A stretch of 64,000 bases of DNA from Bradyrhizobium sp. URHD0069 (GTDB lineage: Bacteria > Pseudomonadota > Alphaproteobacteria > Rhizobiales > Xanthobacteraceae): positions 57,853-121,852 of the forward strand of contig NZ_JNIJ01000022.1 of assembly GCF_000701345.1 (NCBI RefSeq). Direction: 5' to 3'. Below the pieces are notes generated by a model. The model did not search any database, had not been told where the DNA came from, and saw only the letters and a program-made list of their open reading frames with translations. The position numbers and the translations under genes were made by a program. Positions within the stretch are counted from its first letter, which is position 1. Each line of letters opens with the position of its first letter. Positions 9,501 to 18,358 of the stretch are shown here, one piece after another.

Positions 9501-10397
9501 TTGAACCAGGACCTCGACATTGCGCTGCTCAGAACGTTTGTTGCGATCGTCGATACGGGAGGATTAACCTCCGCCGGACGAAAGGTCGGCCGCACGCAGC
9601 CGGCGATCACCCATCAAATCAGGCGCCTGGAAGAAGTGGTCGGGCGCACCCTTTTTGAAGACAACCGCCGTAAGCTCAGTCTGACGCATGATGGCGAGGT
9701 GCTGCTCGAATTCGCTCGCGGGATGCTGCGATTGAACGATAAAGCACGCGACCGGTTCTCGGCGCCCGACATAGCCGGTCACGTGACGCTGGGGACACCG
9801 GATCTTTACGCCTCGTACATTTTACCGGAAGTACTCGAGAATTTCTCTCGCTCGCACCCGAACGTCGAGATTCAGTTGCGGTGCACGCGCAGCATTCACC
9901 TTCATGCCGCGGTGGAGCGCAATGAGATCGACATCGCGCTGATGACAAACCAGCCAGAGTTCCGGCGAGGCCAACTCATTCGTCATGAACCTCTGGTGTG
10001 GGTCGCGGGCGTTGGAAGCAGCCCGGAATTGCGAAAACCCCTGCCCCTGGCGGTCCTCCCTCAGGGCAGTGTTTATCGGCAACTGGCGTTTGAGGCGCTC
10101 GGTTCTGCAGGCCAACAATGGTCGATACGCTCAGTCTGCGACAGCATCGCCGGATTGCAGGCCGCCGTGTTCGCAGGTCTTGCCGTGTCGGTCTTTCCGC
10201 GTTGCGCCATTATTCCGAATGTGCGCTGTCTCGGTGAGGCGGACGGTTTGCCGAAGCTGCCCCCGGTTGAACTTGTCATGCATCGCAAAACCCAAGGCAC
10301 CTCCGACGCCGCGGAGCAACTCGCGCAATATATCGCTCGTGAACTCGGGGACTCCACCGTTGGTTCGCTGCCGGCGAATATCGCCGGCAGTCGATGA
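9501..10397 (+). CDS. LysR-family transcriptional regulator of the sulfonate cluster
   Basis: 298 residues starting at a TTG; no upstream ATG is available in frame. The N-terminal winged helix-turn-helix is at about residues 8-65 (LRTFVAIVDTGGLTSAGRKV, then TQPAITHQIRRLEE), followed by the effector-binding domain. It is divergent from the MFS carrier and convergent with xsc, so it most likely controls the carrier-sauS-ligase run in response to a sulfonate or a pathway intermediate. In Cupriavidus the corresponding regulator is of IclR type; here both a LysR and an IclR gene are present. Confidence 0.8.
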   Translation: MNQDLDIALLRTFVAIVDTGGLTSAGRKVGRTQPAITHQIRRLEEVVGRTLFEDNRRKLSLTHDGEVLLEFARGMLRLNDKARDRFSAPDIAGHVTLGTPDLYASYILPEVLENFSRSHPNVEIQLRCTRSIHLHAAVERNEIDIALMTNQPEFRRGQLIRHEPLVWVAGVGSSPELRKPLPLAVLPQGSVYRQLAFEALGSAGQQWSIRSVCDSIAGLQAAVFAGLAVSVFPRCAIIPNVRCLGEADGLPKLPPVELVMHRKTQGTSDAAEQLAQYIARELGDSTVGSLPANIAGSR

Positions 10398-10455
10398 TCA
10401 CCGCGGTGCCGATGGCTGCGGCGAGCGCAGCCATTCCAAGCGCAATGAGCCTACC

Positions 10456-12231
10456 TCACGCGACTTTCTGCGGCCGCATGTCCTCGCGCTTGATGCCGGC
10501 AACAACGACAGGCTTCTTCATGGCGTCGCGACGGAACGGTTCGCCGAGTTCCTGATTGAGAACCACTTCAATGAAGGTCGTGACGCCCTTCTTTTGAGCT
10601 TCGCAGGATTGGCGCAGCGCATCGGTCAATTCGGTCTGCGTCTTGACCACGACACCCTTCAGTCCGCAGCCTTCGGCGACCTTGGCGTAGCTCAAATTCA
10701 TGTCGAGTTCGGTGCCGACGAAGTTGTTGTCGTACCAGAGGATCGAATTGCGCTTTTCCGCTCCCCACTGATAGTTGCGGAAAATGACCATGGTAATGCC
10801 CGGCCATTCCTCGCGACCGATCGAACTCATCTCGTTCATCGAAATTCCGAATGCGCCATCGCCGGCAAAACCGACGCAAGGCGTGTCGGGATTGCCGATT
10901 TTTGCGCCGATGATGGAAGGAAAACCGTAACCGCACGGGCCGAACAGTCCGGGCGCCAGATACTTTCGTCCCTTTTCGAAGGCCGGATAGGCATTTCCGA
11001 TCGCGCAATTGTTGCCGATGTCGCTCGATATGATGACGTCGCGCGGTAATCCTGCCTGGATGGCGCGCCAGGCCTGCCGCGGCGACATCAGTTCCTTATC
11101 TCGCTTGCGAGCGTCCTCGTTCCACGTCGTGCCGGGATCATCCTCCTCGTGGTCCATGCTGGAAAGCGCCTGAAGCCATTTGGACTTGGTCGAGTGCACC
11201 AGCGCTTTTCGCTCTTCGCGACCCGCGTTGCCGGCGGCTGGCGTGAGCCGGGACATAATGCCCTCGACAACCAGTTTTGCGTCTCCGCAGATTCCCACAG
11301 TGACCGGCTTCGTTAGACCGATACGATCGGCATTGATGTCGACCTGGATGATCTTCGCCGTTTTCGGCCAGTAATCAATGCCGTAGCCCGGAAGCGTTGA
11401 AAACGGATTGAGCCTAGTGCCAAGCGCGAGGACGACATCGGCTTTCGCCACCAGTTCCATCGCCGCTTTCGAACCGTTGTAACCGAGCGGGCCTACGGCG
11501 AGACGATGGCTTCCGGGGAAGCTGTCATTATGCTGATAGTTATTGCAAACGGGAGCATCGAGTTTCTCGGCCACCGCCGCGCAAGCATCAATCGCGTTTC
11601 CGAGAACGACCCCCGCGCCGGCCAGAATGACGGGGAACTTTGCTTCCGACAACAATTTGGCCGCTTCGGTGACCGCGGCGTCGCCACCGGCCGGGCGCTC
11701 GAATTCGACGATGGCCGGCAGGTTGATGTCGATAACCTGGGTCCAGAAATCGCGCGGAATGTTGATCTGGGCCGGGGCCGAAAGACGTTTCGCTTTCAGA
11801 ATGACACGATTGAGCACTTCTGCGACGCGCGATGCGTCACGCACTTCTTCCTGATAACAGACCATGTCACGGAACAGGGCCATCTGCTCCACTTCCTGGA
11901 AGCCGCCCTGGCCGATCGTCTTGTTCGCGGCCTGCGGCGTCACGAGCAGCATCGGCGTGTGATTCCAATAAGCGGTCTTGATCGGCGTGACGAAGCCGGT
12001 AACGCCGGGGCCGTTTTGGGCGATGGCCATTGCCATCTTCCCTGTCGATCGCGTGTAGCCGTCGCAGATCAGACCGCCATTGGTTTCATGCGCGACGTCC
12101 CAGAACGTAATGCCGGCCTGAGGAAAAAGATCGGAGATCGGCATGAAGGCCGAACCAATGATGCCGAACGCATGCTCGATGCCGTGCATCTGCAGAACTT
12201 TCACGAAGGCTTCTTCCGTCGTCATCTTCAT
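10456..12231 (-). CDS. xsc: Sulfoacetaldehyde acetyltransferase
   Basis: 591 residues, the usual Xsc length, of the thiamine-diphosphate enzyme family. The start MKMTTEEAFVKVLQMHGIEH with IIGSAFMPISDLFPQAGI is the typical Xsc N-terminus. The ThDP-binding segment begins GDGAF at residues 457-461 and ends near FRNYQWGAEKRN. The ATG at 12231 has AGAAGGA eight bases upstream and is preferred to the ATG at 12240. The enzyme converts sulfoacetaldehyde plus phosphate to acetyl phosphate and sulfite in the cytoplasm. It is divergent from an IclR-pta pair, and it is the diagnostic gene of the whole cluster. Confidence 0.95.
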   Translation of the reverse strand: MKMTTEEAFVKVLQMHGIEHAFGIIGSAFMPISDLFPQAGITFWDVAHETNGGLICDGYTRSTGKMAMAIAQNGPGVTGFVTPIKTAYWNHTPMLLVTPQAANKTIGQGGFQEVEQMALFRDMVCYQEEVRDASRVAEVLNRVILKAKRLSAPAQINIPRDFWTQVIDINLPAIVEFERPAGGDAAVTEAAKLLSEAKFPVILAGAGVVLGNAIDACAAVAEKLDAPVCNNYQHNDSFPGSHRLAVGPLGYNGSKAAMELVAKADVVLALGTRLNPFSTLPGYGIDYWPKTAKIIQVDINADRIGLTKPVTVGICGDAKLVVEGIMSRLTPAAGNAGREERKALVHSTKSKWLQALSSMDHEEDDPGTTWNEDARKRDKELMSPRQAWRAIQAGLPRDVIISSDIGNNCAIGNAYPAFEKGRKYLAPGLFGPCGYGFPSIIGAKIGNPDTPCVGFAGDGAFGISMNEMSSIGREEWPGITMVIFRNYQWGAEKRNSILWYDNNFVGTELDMNLSYAKVAEGCGLKGVVVKTQTELTDALRQSCEAQKKGVTTFIEVVLNQELGEPFRRDAMKKPVVVAGIKREDMRPQKVA

Positions 12232-12388
12232 GGGTGGCATCCTTCTATTGCGTGCAACGCAGACGGCGTGCGCAAGACTGATCTTTGAGGAGCCGACCAA
12301 TCGCACGCCAATTCTCATCTTGCAACTAATATCTCATTTTTTCAATATAGACGTTTCATATTTCGGAATTTTCTGTTAGAACTCCAGT
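12232..12388. promoter_or_regulatory. Divergent control region between xsc and the IclR gene
   Basis: AT-rich 157-base spacer with promoters for xsc (left) and IclR-pta (right). The block TTTCATATTTCGGAA near 12355-12369 is a partly symmetrical sequence of the sort bound by IclR proteins. The operator assignment is tentative. Confidence 0.35.
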
Positions 12389-13150
12389 ATGAACGACTTG
12401 TTGGGCGCATTGAAACCACTCGGTTTGCTTGAGGCCGTTGCAGCGATGCAGCATCCCGCGACGCTCGCAGAATTAGTGGCGAGCGTTGGCGTACCGAAGC
12501 CAACGGTGCATCGTTGGCTCGCCTCCCTCGAAGCGGCAGGACTTCTTCAAAGGACTCCCGATGGTCGACGGTTCGAGCTCGCTCCACGAGCGTCCCAACT
12601 TGCGTTCTCGATCCTCGGGAATAGGCCGGGCGGCTCGACAAGGCATGAAATTCTTCAGCGCATTGTCCAGGAGGTCGGCGAAGCCTGCAATTTGACCGTG
12701 CTCGACGGGACGCAGGTGAAATATTTGGATCGCGTCGAATCGAATTGGCCGCTGCGGATCACGTTTCAACAGGGGTCAAAGGTTCCGGCCTATTGCTCCG
12801 CCAGCGGCAAACTCTTTCTAGCTTTGATGCAACCGGCCAAACGCGATCTCCTCCTCGGTCAAATGCCGCTTGAGCGCCTGACCGACAACACGGTGATTGA
12901 CAAATCCGAACTGCTCAAAGAGCTCTCCAATATTCGTCGCGACAAGTATGCCCTCGACAGGGAAGAATTCATGACCGGGCTCGTGTGTCTCGCTGTCCCG
13001 ATCCATCAGCAAAAAGGACGGTCGCGCGCCTGCGTCGCCGCGCTCGCCATTCAAGCGCCGGTGACGCGGGTGTCGCACACAGACATCGTGTCAAAGCTGC
13101 CGATCCTTCAACGGGCCGCCGAAACGATCGCTGCCACACTCACCGAGTAG
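12389..13150 (+). CDS. IclR-family transcriptional regulator
   Basis: 253 residues. The N-terminal winged helix (LAELVASVGVPKPTVHRWLA, residues 26-45) is followed by the IclR effector domain with YLDRVESNWPLR and YCSASGKLFLAL. It lies 11 bases before pta on the same strand and is divergent from xsc, the standard position for a regulator of this pathway (SauR is an IclR protein in Cupriavidus). It resembles the two other IclR proteins of this window (28840-29718 and 33542-34327) in the effector domain. Confidence 0.85.
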   Translation: MNDLLGALKPLGLLEAVAAMQHPATLAELVASVGVPKPTVHRWLASLEAAGLLQRTPDGRRFELAPRASQLAFSILGNRPGGSTRHEILQRIVQEVGEACNLTVLDGTQVKYLDRVESNWPLRITFQQGSKVPAYCSASGKLFLALMQPAKRDLLLGQMPLERLTDNTVIDKSELLKELSNIRRDKYALDREEFMTGLVCLAVPIHQQKGRSRACVAALAIQAPVTRVSHTDIVSKLPILQRAAETIAATLTE

Positions 13151-13161
13151 CCAAGAACGCC

Positions 13162-14085
13162 ATGAAGCCGCAGACTGAACGAGCATTTCCGAAGCTTGAC
13201 GCCCTCGAAGCCGCGGCCCGCAGCAGGGGGCGCCTTTCGGTCGCGGTCGCCTACCCCTGCTCGGCCGACTCTCTCGCTGGGGCACTTTCCGCGCGCGAGG
13301 ACGGCATGATCGAGCCTGTGCTCGTTGGACCACGCCGCCGGATCGAAGCCTGTGCGAGCATCCTAAAAGTGAGTCTTGAGGGACTTCGGTTTGTGGAGGC
13401 GGAGGACGATCCGATCATCTCATCGCGTATGGCCGTGGCACTGGTCGGCGCAGGCGAAGCCAGCGCGTTGATGAAGGGATCGCAGCATACTGACGAGCTT
13501 TTGGGCGCCGTCGTGTCCCGCGACGGCAACATGCGAACTTCGAGGCGCATGAGTCATGTCTTTTGGTTCGATCTCCCGGCTTACCACAAACCACTTATGG
13601 TGACCGACGCTGTCGTGAACATCACACCTAGCCTGAAGGACAAGGTGGACATCCTCGCAAACGCGATCGGGTTTGCGCAGGCGATCGGGCTCGCAGCTCC
13701 CAAGATCGCACTGTTGTCGGCCATCGAGACGGTCAGTCCGGACCATGTCTCAAGCATGGATGCAGCGGCACTCTCGAAAATGGCAGATCGCGGACAAATC
13801 CCCGGCGCAATAGTCGATGGTCCCCTGGCCTTTGACAACGCGATTTCGACCGCGGCCGCGGCGACGAAGGGAATCTCCTCCCTCGTTGCTGGAGATCCCG
13901 ACATCCTCATGGTGCCGAACCTCGATGTCGGAAACGTCCTCTACAAATCGTTCGTCTATATGGGGAGCGCGGAGTGCGCCGGCGTTGTCCTGGGCGCGCG
14001 CGTGCCGATTATTCTCACAAGCCGATCGGATTCGCGGCGCGCTCGCATTGCGTCGTGCGCCTTGGCGCAACTCAGCTTGCAGTGA
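13162..14085 (+). CDS. pta: Phosphate acetyltransferase (PTA/PTB family)
   Basis: 307 residues, the short form without an N-terminal regulatory domain, as in other xsc-associated Pta proteins. Recognisable blocks are MKGSQHTDELLGAVV, SHVFWFDLPAYHKPL and the C-terminal DILMVPNLDVGNVLYKS. It converts the acetyl phosphate made by Xsc to acetyl-CoA. The start chosen is the ATG at 13162, 11 bases after the IclR stop. It ends near a 120-base gap that meets the leftward GMC oxidoreductase gene. Confidence 0.9.
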   Translation: MKPQTERAFPKLDALEAAARSRGRLSVAVAYPCSADSLAGALSAREDGMIEPVLVGPRRRIEACASILKVSLEGLRFVEAEDDPIISSRMAVALVGAGEASALMKGSQHTDELLGAVVSRDGNMRTSRRMSHVFWFDLPAYHKPLMVTDAVVNITPSLKDKVDILANAIGFAQAIGLAAPKIALLSAIETVSPDHVSSMDAAALSKMADRGQIPGAIVDGPLAFDNAISTAAAATKGISSLVAGDPDILMVPNLDVGNVLYKSFVYMGSAECAGVVLGARVPIILTSRSDSRRARIASCALAQLSLQ

Positions 14086-14204
14086 GGCCGTTCTGAAAAT
14101 TATGAACGGTCCGAACGAATTTCGGCGGACGCGACGACGCGAACGACACGGTTTGGCAGGGATTCTGCTCCGTTTCGTTGCTGCCCTATTTTCATTTTAT
14201 CGAC

Positions 14205-15818
14205 TTACGCTGCCTTGGTTTCGGCTTTTGCGGCCGCCAAGATCATGTCGGACGCTTTTTCCGCGATCATCGCTGCCGGTGCGTGAGTGTTGCCGGACAC
14301 AAGGGTCGGCATGATCGAACAGTCGACCACCCGAAGACCGCCAATTCCATGAACGCGGAGACCGGCATCGGTCACCGCCATGGGATCCGACCCCATTTTG
14401 CAGGTACCTGTGGGATGAAAGATTGTCGCGCCATTCGCACGCGCGAACTCAAGGATTTCGCTGTCCGATCGCACCGCCAAGCCGGGCTTGTATTCGCTTT
14501 GAATGTAAGGTTTGAGTGCATCCGTCGCCGCCAGCTTGCGCGCGTATTTGATGGATTCTATCGCGCAAGCGCGATCCTTTTCGGTGGCCAGATAGTTCGG
14601 ACGCATCGACGGCGCTTCCATCGGATCCGCCGACCTTATCTCGACGCTGCCCCGCGATTCGGGTCGCAGCTGGCAAACCGAGAAGGTGCATCCGGACCAC
14701 GGATGCGGGTTGGCGCCTGCAAGTTCAGCAGACAGGGTCGCGAAATGAAACTGAATGTCCGGCGTTTCCGAGCCGGGCAAAATACGTGTGAAAAGTCCGC
14801 CTTGATTGATTCCAATCCCTAGAGGACCGGTTCCCTTCAATAACCACTTCAGACCGATCCTCGCCTGCCCTGCCAGGGTGCGCAGATCATCATTGGTCGT
14901 GATCGGTTTCGAAACGCGATACATGAGCCGGAACTGCAGATGGTCCTGCAGGTTCTGCCCGACGCCCGGGAGATCGTGAACGACATCGATGCCGTGACGA
15001 CGCAGAAGCTCCGCCGGTCCGATCCCTGAGAGCTGCAACAGTTGCGGGCTCTGCAGCGAACCCGCGGACAAAATGACTTCGCGCGCCGCCCGGGCCTCAT
15101 GCATGACGCCGTGTTTGCAGTAGCGCACACCCGACGCTTTTCGGCCTTCGAGGATGAGGCCGGTTGCTTGCGCATCGGTTTCGACACGCAGGTTCTTTCG
15201 AGTCCGCGCCGGTTTGAGATAGGCCACCGCGGAGCTGATGCGCCAACCCTTGCGCGTGAACAACTGAAAGTAACCGACGCCTTCCTGGTTTCCATTGTTG
15301 AAATCGCTTGTGCGGGGAACCCCGAGTTCCTGCGCCCCGCGAATGATGGCCTCCATCAACTCGCTTTTTTCTTCGATGTCCGACGACCACAACGGACCAT
15401 CGCCACCACGAGTGTCGCTCGCGCCTCGACTGTTGTGTTCTGATTTTATGAAATAGGGAAGAACGCTTTTCCAGTCCCAGCCGATATTTCCGAGCTGCGC
15501 CCAATGATCGTAGTCGTTGCTTTGGCCGCGAATGAAAACGAGTCCGTTGATCGAACTTGATCCGCCTAGCCCTCTTCCGCGCGGCCAATATATTTCTCGA
15601 TCATGCATGTTAGGCTCGGGATCTGTGTGAAATCCCCAATTGTAGGTCCTATGAAACATCGTCTTTCCATATCCCATGGGGATATGGATCCAGATGTAAT
15701 TGTCCTTCGGTCCGGCCTCCAAAAGCAGGACCTTGTAACGGCCATCGGCACTCAGCCGGTTGGCCAGCACACAACCAGACGATCCGGCACCCACGATAAC
15801 ATAATCGAATTCAGCCAT
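14205..15818 (-). CDS. GMC-family oxidoreductase (candidate isethionate dehydrogenase IseJ)
   Basis: 537 residues. The FAD-binding motif VGAGSSGCVLANRL is at the start; the second GMC signature GGSSSINGLVFIRGQ and the active-site histidines (ATIFHPTGTCKMG and NTHAPAAMI) are all present. The ATG at 15818 is chosen because a start at 15836 would use TTG. The family oxidises alcohols such as choline. Since IseJ, the isethionate dehydrogenase, belongs to this family and makes sulfoacetaldehyde, its position next to xsc-pta makes isethionate a credible substrate. An unrelated alcohol remains possible. Confidence 0.8.
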   Translation of the reverse strand: MAEFDYVIVGAGSSGCVLANRLSADGRYKVLLLEAGPKDNYIWIHIPMGYGKTMFHRTYNWGFHTDPEPNMHDREIYWPRGRGLGGSSSINGLVFIRGQSNDYDHWAQLGNIGWDWKSVLPYFIKSEHNSRGASDTRGGDGPLWSSDIEEKSELMEAIIRGAQELGVPRTSDFNNGNQEGVGYFQLFTRKGWRISSAVAYLKPARTRKNLRVETDAQATGLILEGRKASGVRYCKHGVMHEARAAREVILSAGSLQSPQLLQLSGIGPAELLRRHGIDVVHDLPGVGQNLQDHLQFRLMYRVSKPITTNDDLRTLAGQARIGLKWLLKGTGPLGIGINQGGLFTRILPGSETPDIQFHFATLSAELAGANPHPWSGCTFSVCQLRPESRGSVEIRSADPMEAPSMRPNYLATEKDRACAIESIKYARKLAATDALKPYIQSEYKPGLAVRSDSEILEFARANGATIFHPTGTCKMGSDPMAVTDAGLRVHGIGGLRVVDCSIMPTLVSGNTHAPAAMIAEKASDMILAAAKAETKAA

Positions 15819-16311
15819 ACCCGGACTCACCTGCAAATACGTTTCGCCGCATGAACATGATGCCGCCCAAGCTGAATTTATCGATAAGACTTGTCAATCA
15901 TCGAGAGCGCCGGCGTGAGTTTGGCTACCGTGATCCCCGCTTCTTTTTGCTGGATTCGGATCATTGAAAATTACACGGACGAGGATCTGCGCCCGCATGG
16001 CTGCGTCGATCGAGCCACCCAGAACATCGATCGAGCTACCCAGCACAACGTCACATTGGGCTGCGAGGTCCGAATAACGGCCTTGCCCTGGCGATATCGG
16101 CAGCATCCAAATTCATCGCGCGCTCCCCATTGCCGAGGCCGTCCGGACCGTGTTCAGGCGCCTGCCCGCATAAGGGGGCTACCGAAAAAAAATCCCGAAA
16201 TCCCCTATTTCGTAGAAGTTATTGAGCGACTGGAACGATCAATTTGATCCAATCAATCTGTTGGACTGACGGGCTCCCTTGCTGCGAGATCATCCCGAAC
16301 AGGAGTTCTCC
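15819..16311. other. Spacer between GMC gene and YeiH-type exporter gene
   Basis: About 490 bases without a convincing gene. It holds a two-copy 21-base-period direct repeat of TCGATCGAGCCACCCAG type (16006-16022 and 16027-16043) and an AT-rich patch near 16190-16260 likely to contain the promoter of the exporter gene. Divergent promoters are expected here. Confidence 0.45.
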
Positions 16312-17361
16312 ATGGCGCCCATCTCCTCCGCCCCCCTCGCCAAGAGCCGCTCCGCCAGCTCTTTTCTGGCTTCCGCGACCACTTTGCTGCCCGGTCTCGC
16401 CCTTTGCGGTGGTATCGCCCTTGCCGCAACCGCGCTGCACATGCTGCCGCTGTTTAAGCTGTTCAGTCCGATGATCGTGGCCGTGGTCGCGGGAATTGCG
16501 TTTAACGGATTAGGTCTGGTTCGTCCCAGCACCCGCCCGGGGCTTGCATTTGCAGCCCGGCCCTTGCTGCGCTTTGCAATCATCCTCCTTGGATTTCAGT
16601 TGACCCTGACCCAGATCCGCGAAGTCGGACTGATGGGCATGGCGGTCATTGTCGTTTCATTGGCTTCGACCTTGGTCGTGACCCAGATCATGGGTCGCCT
16701 CCTCGGCGTCGACCGCAAGCTTGCGCAACTGATCGCCGCGGGAACAGCGATCTGCGGTGCGTCGGCCATCGTTGCAACGAACTGCGTTACCAAAGCCGAC
16801 GAGGAGGATGTTGCCTATGCCTTGGCTTGCGTGACGCTTTGCGGCACGGTCGCCATGCTGGTCTTTCCGATGGCCATTTCGGTCGCCCATCTTGACGGCT
16901 ATCATTATGGTCTGTGGTCGGGCGCAGCAATTCACGAAGTCGGTCAGGTGGTCGGAGCGGCCTTCCAGGGCGGTCAAGCGGCAGGTGAGTTCGGAACAAT
17001 TGCGAAGCTGACGCGGGTGTTGATGCTTGCGCCGGTGATCCTTGTGCTTGGCCTGGCCAACCAGCGCGGCGCCGCCAATGCAGGCGCGTCGGATGCGGGG
17101 CGGCGGGTGCTCGTTCCGATGTTTATCGTCTTGTTTCTGAGTGTCATCGTGATAAACAGCTTTGTGGCGGTGTCTGCTGATACTAAGTTGACAATTGCAA
17201 CGATTTCTACATTTCTTCTTACGGTGGCCCTTGGCGCCATCGGCCTCGCCGCCGATGTCAAAAAGTTGCGCGAACGAGGCGCCAAACCGCTGTTGCTCGG
17301 AGTGGCCGCATCAGTTTTCATCGCCGGCTTGAGTCTCGGACTGCTAAAACTCCTCACGTGA
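16312..17361 (+). CDS. YeiH-type putative sulfate/sulfite exporter
   Basis: 349 residues with around ten membrane segments and the family block ICGASAIVATNCVTKADEED (residues 149-168), typical of the YeiH/UPF0324 group, which is annotated as putative sulfate exporters and is linked with sulfonate and sulfite metabolism. The ATG at 16312 has CAGGAG upstream. A LysR gene follows after ten bases. Likely role here: removing sulfite or sulfate formed from sulfonates. The direction and ion are not proven for the family as a whole. Confidence 0.8.
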   Translation: MAPISSAPLAKSRSASSFLASATTLLPGLALCGGIALAATALHMLPLFKLFSPMIVAVVAGIAFNGLGLVRPSTRPGLAFAARPLLRFAIILLGFQLTLTQIREVGLMGMAVIVVSLASTLVVTQIMGRLLGVDRKLAQLIAAGTAICGASAIVATNCVTKADEEDVAYALACVTLCGTVAMLVFPMAISVAHLDGYHYGLWSGAAIHEVGQVVGAAFQGGQAAGEFGTIAKLTRVLMLAPVILVLGLANQRGAANAGASDAGRRVLVPMFIVLFLSVIVINSFVAVSADTKLTIATISTFLLTVALGAIGLAADVKKLRERGAKPLLLGVAASVFIAGLSLGLLKLLT

Positions 17362-17371
17362 CCTGGATCGA

Positions 17372-18280
17372 ATGACGCTCGAACAGCTTCGCATCTTTAT
17401 TGCCGTTGCCGAGCTTCAGCACGTCACGCGGGCGGCCCAAAATCTCAATCTGACGCAATCAACCGTAAGCTCCGCCATCCAGGCTCTCGAAACCCGCCAC
17501 AATGTACGGCTATTCGATCGAGTCGGGCGCCGCATCGAACTAACCCGGGCTGGAAAGTCCTTCCTGGCCGAAGCACGCGATGTCGTGATTCGCACCCGGA
17601 ATGCGGAACAGTTTCTCGATCAATTTGGCGACCTCAGTCGCGGCGTGCTCGCCGTTCATGCCAGCCAGACCATCGCCAGTTATTGGCTGGTGCCGCACCT
17701 CGTTCGGTTCAAACGGCAATATCCTGGCATCGAAATCCAGATGGGGATCGCCAATACTGCGCAGGTGGCCGATGCCGTCGCATCAGGTCAGGCCGATCTC
17801 GGTTTCACCGAGGGCGCCATCGACAACGACGCGCTGTCCGAGGAGACCATCGCGCAGGACCGGATGTTGCTGGTGTTCGGCAGCACCAGTCGATGGGCAA
17901 CGCTGCCCATGAAGGCGATCCCCGATTTGCTCGAACTGGATTGGGTACTCCGCGAACCGGGATCCGGGACGCGCTCGGTTTTTGAAACTGCCTTGACCGA
18001 TGCCAAGATCGACAAGAGCCAGCTCAGGATCGCGTTCGAGTTTTCGTCCAACGAGGCAGTTCGAACGGCGGTCGAAACCGGTGCAGGCGCCACAATGATA
18101 TCGGAATTGGTCGTTGCATCGCGGATCGAGGCTGGCGTGCTGAGCAAATCCGATCTCTTACAACCTTGCCGGCATTTCAAGCTCGTCCGTCATCGGGACC
18201 GGCATCCGCCGCCGGTTGTGACGGCCTTTACCAAAATGCTGCAAGCAAAAACCAGCAGTCTGCTGAAGCCCAGAGAATGA
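17372..18280 (+). CDS. LysR-family regulator, YeiE/CysB-like
   Basis: 302 residues. Winged helix at residues 1-60 (MTLEQLRIFIAVAELQHVTR, then LTQSTVSSAIQALE), then a LysR substrate domain with QTIASYWLVPHLVRFKRQYP and EPGSGTRSVFE, features of the YeiE/CbbR-like branch. It forms an operon with the YeiH-type exporter (10-base gap). YeiE proteins are known to respond to sulfite and to control yeiH, so a similar role is inferred. Confidence 0.82.
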   Translation: MTLEQLRIFIAVAELQHVTRAAQNLNLTQSTVSSAIQALETRHNVRLFDRVGRRIELTRAGKSFLAEARDVVIRTRNAEQFLDQFGDLSRGVLAVHASQTIASYWLVPHLVRFKRQYPGIEIQMGIANTAQVADAVASGQADLGFTEGAIDNDALSEETIAQDRMLLVFGSTSRWATLPMKAIPDLLELDWVLREPGSGTRSVFETALTDAKIDKSQLRIAFEFSSNEAVRTAVETGAGATMISELVVASRIEAGVLSKSDLLQPCRHFKLVRHRDRHPPPVVTAFTKMLQAKTSSLLKPRE

Positions 18281-18358
18281 AGCGTTTATTCTTTGACGGG
18301 GTCCACGTTGAACATCGCGGCATTGGTCGCGTCGCCGCCAACTTTCTCCCTTCTCACC

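Noticed and set aside
9985..11049. 354-residue plus-strand frame over the end of LysR and xsc
   Set aside because: Overlaps two firm genes in the wrong frames and has no domain.
15894..16106. 70-residue minus-strand frame in the spacer before the exporter gene
   Set aside because: The repeated SIDVLG-type sequence comes from the DNA repeat; no family or ribosome site.
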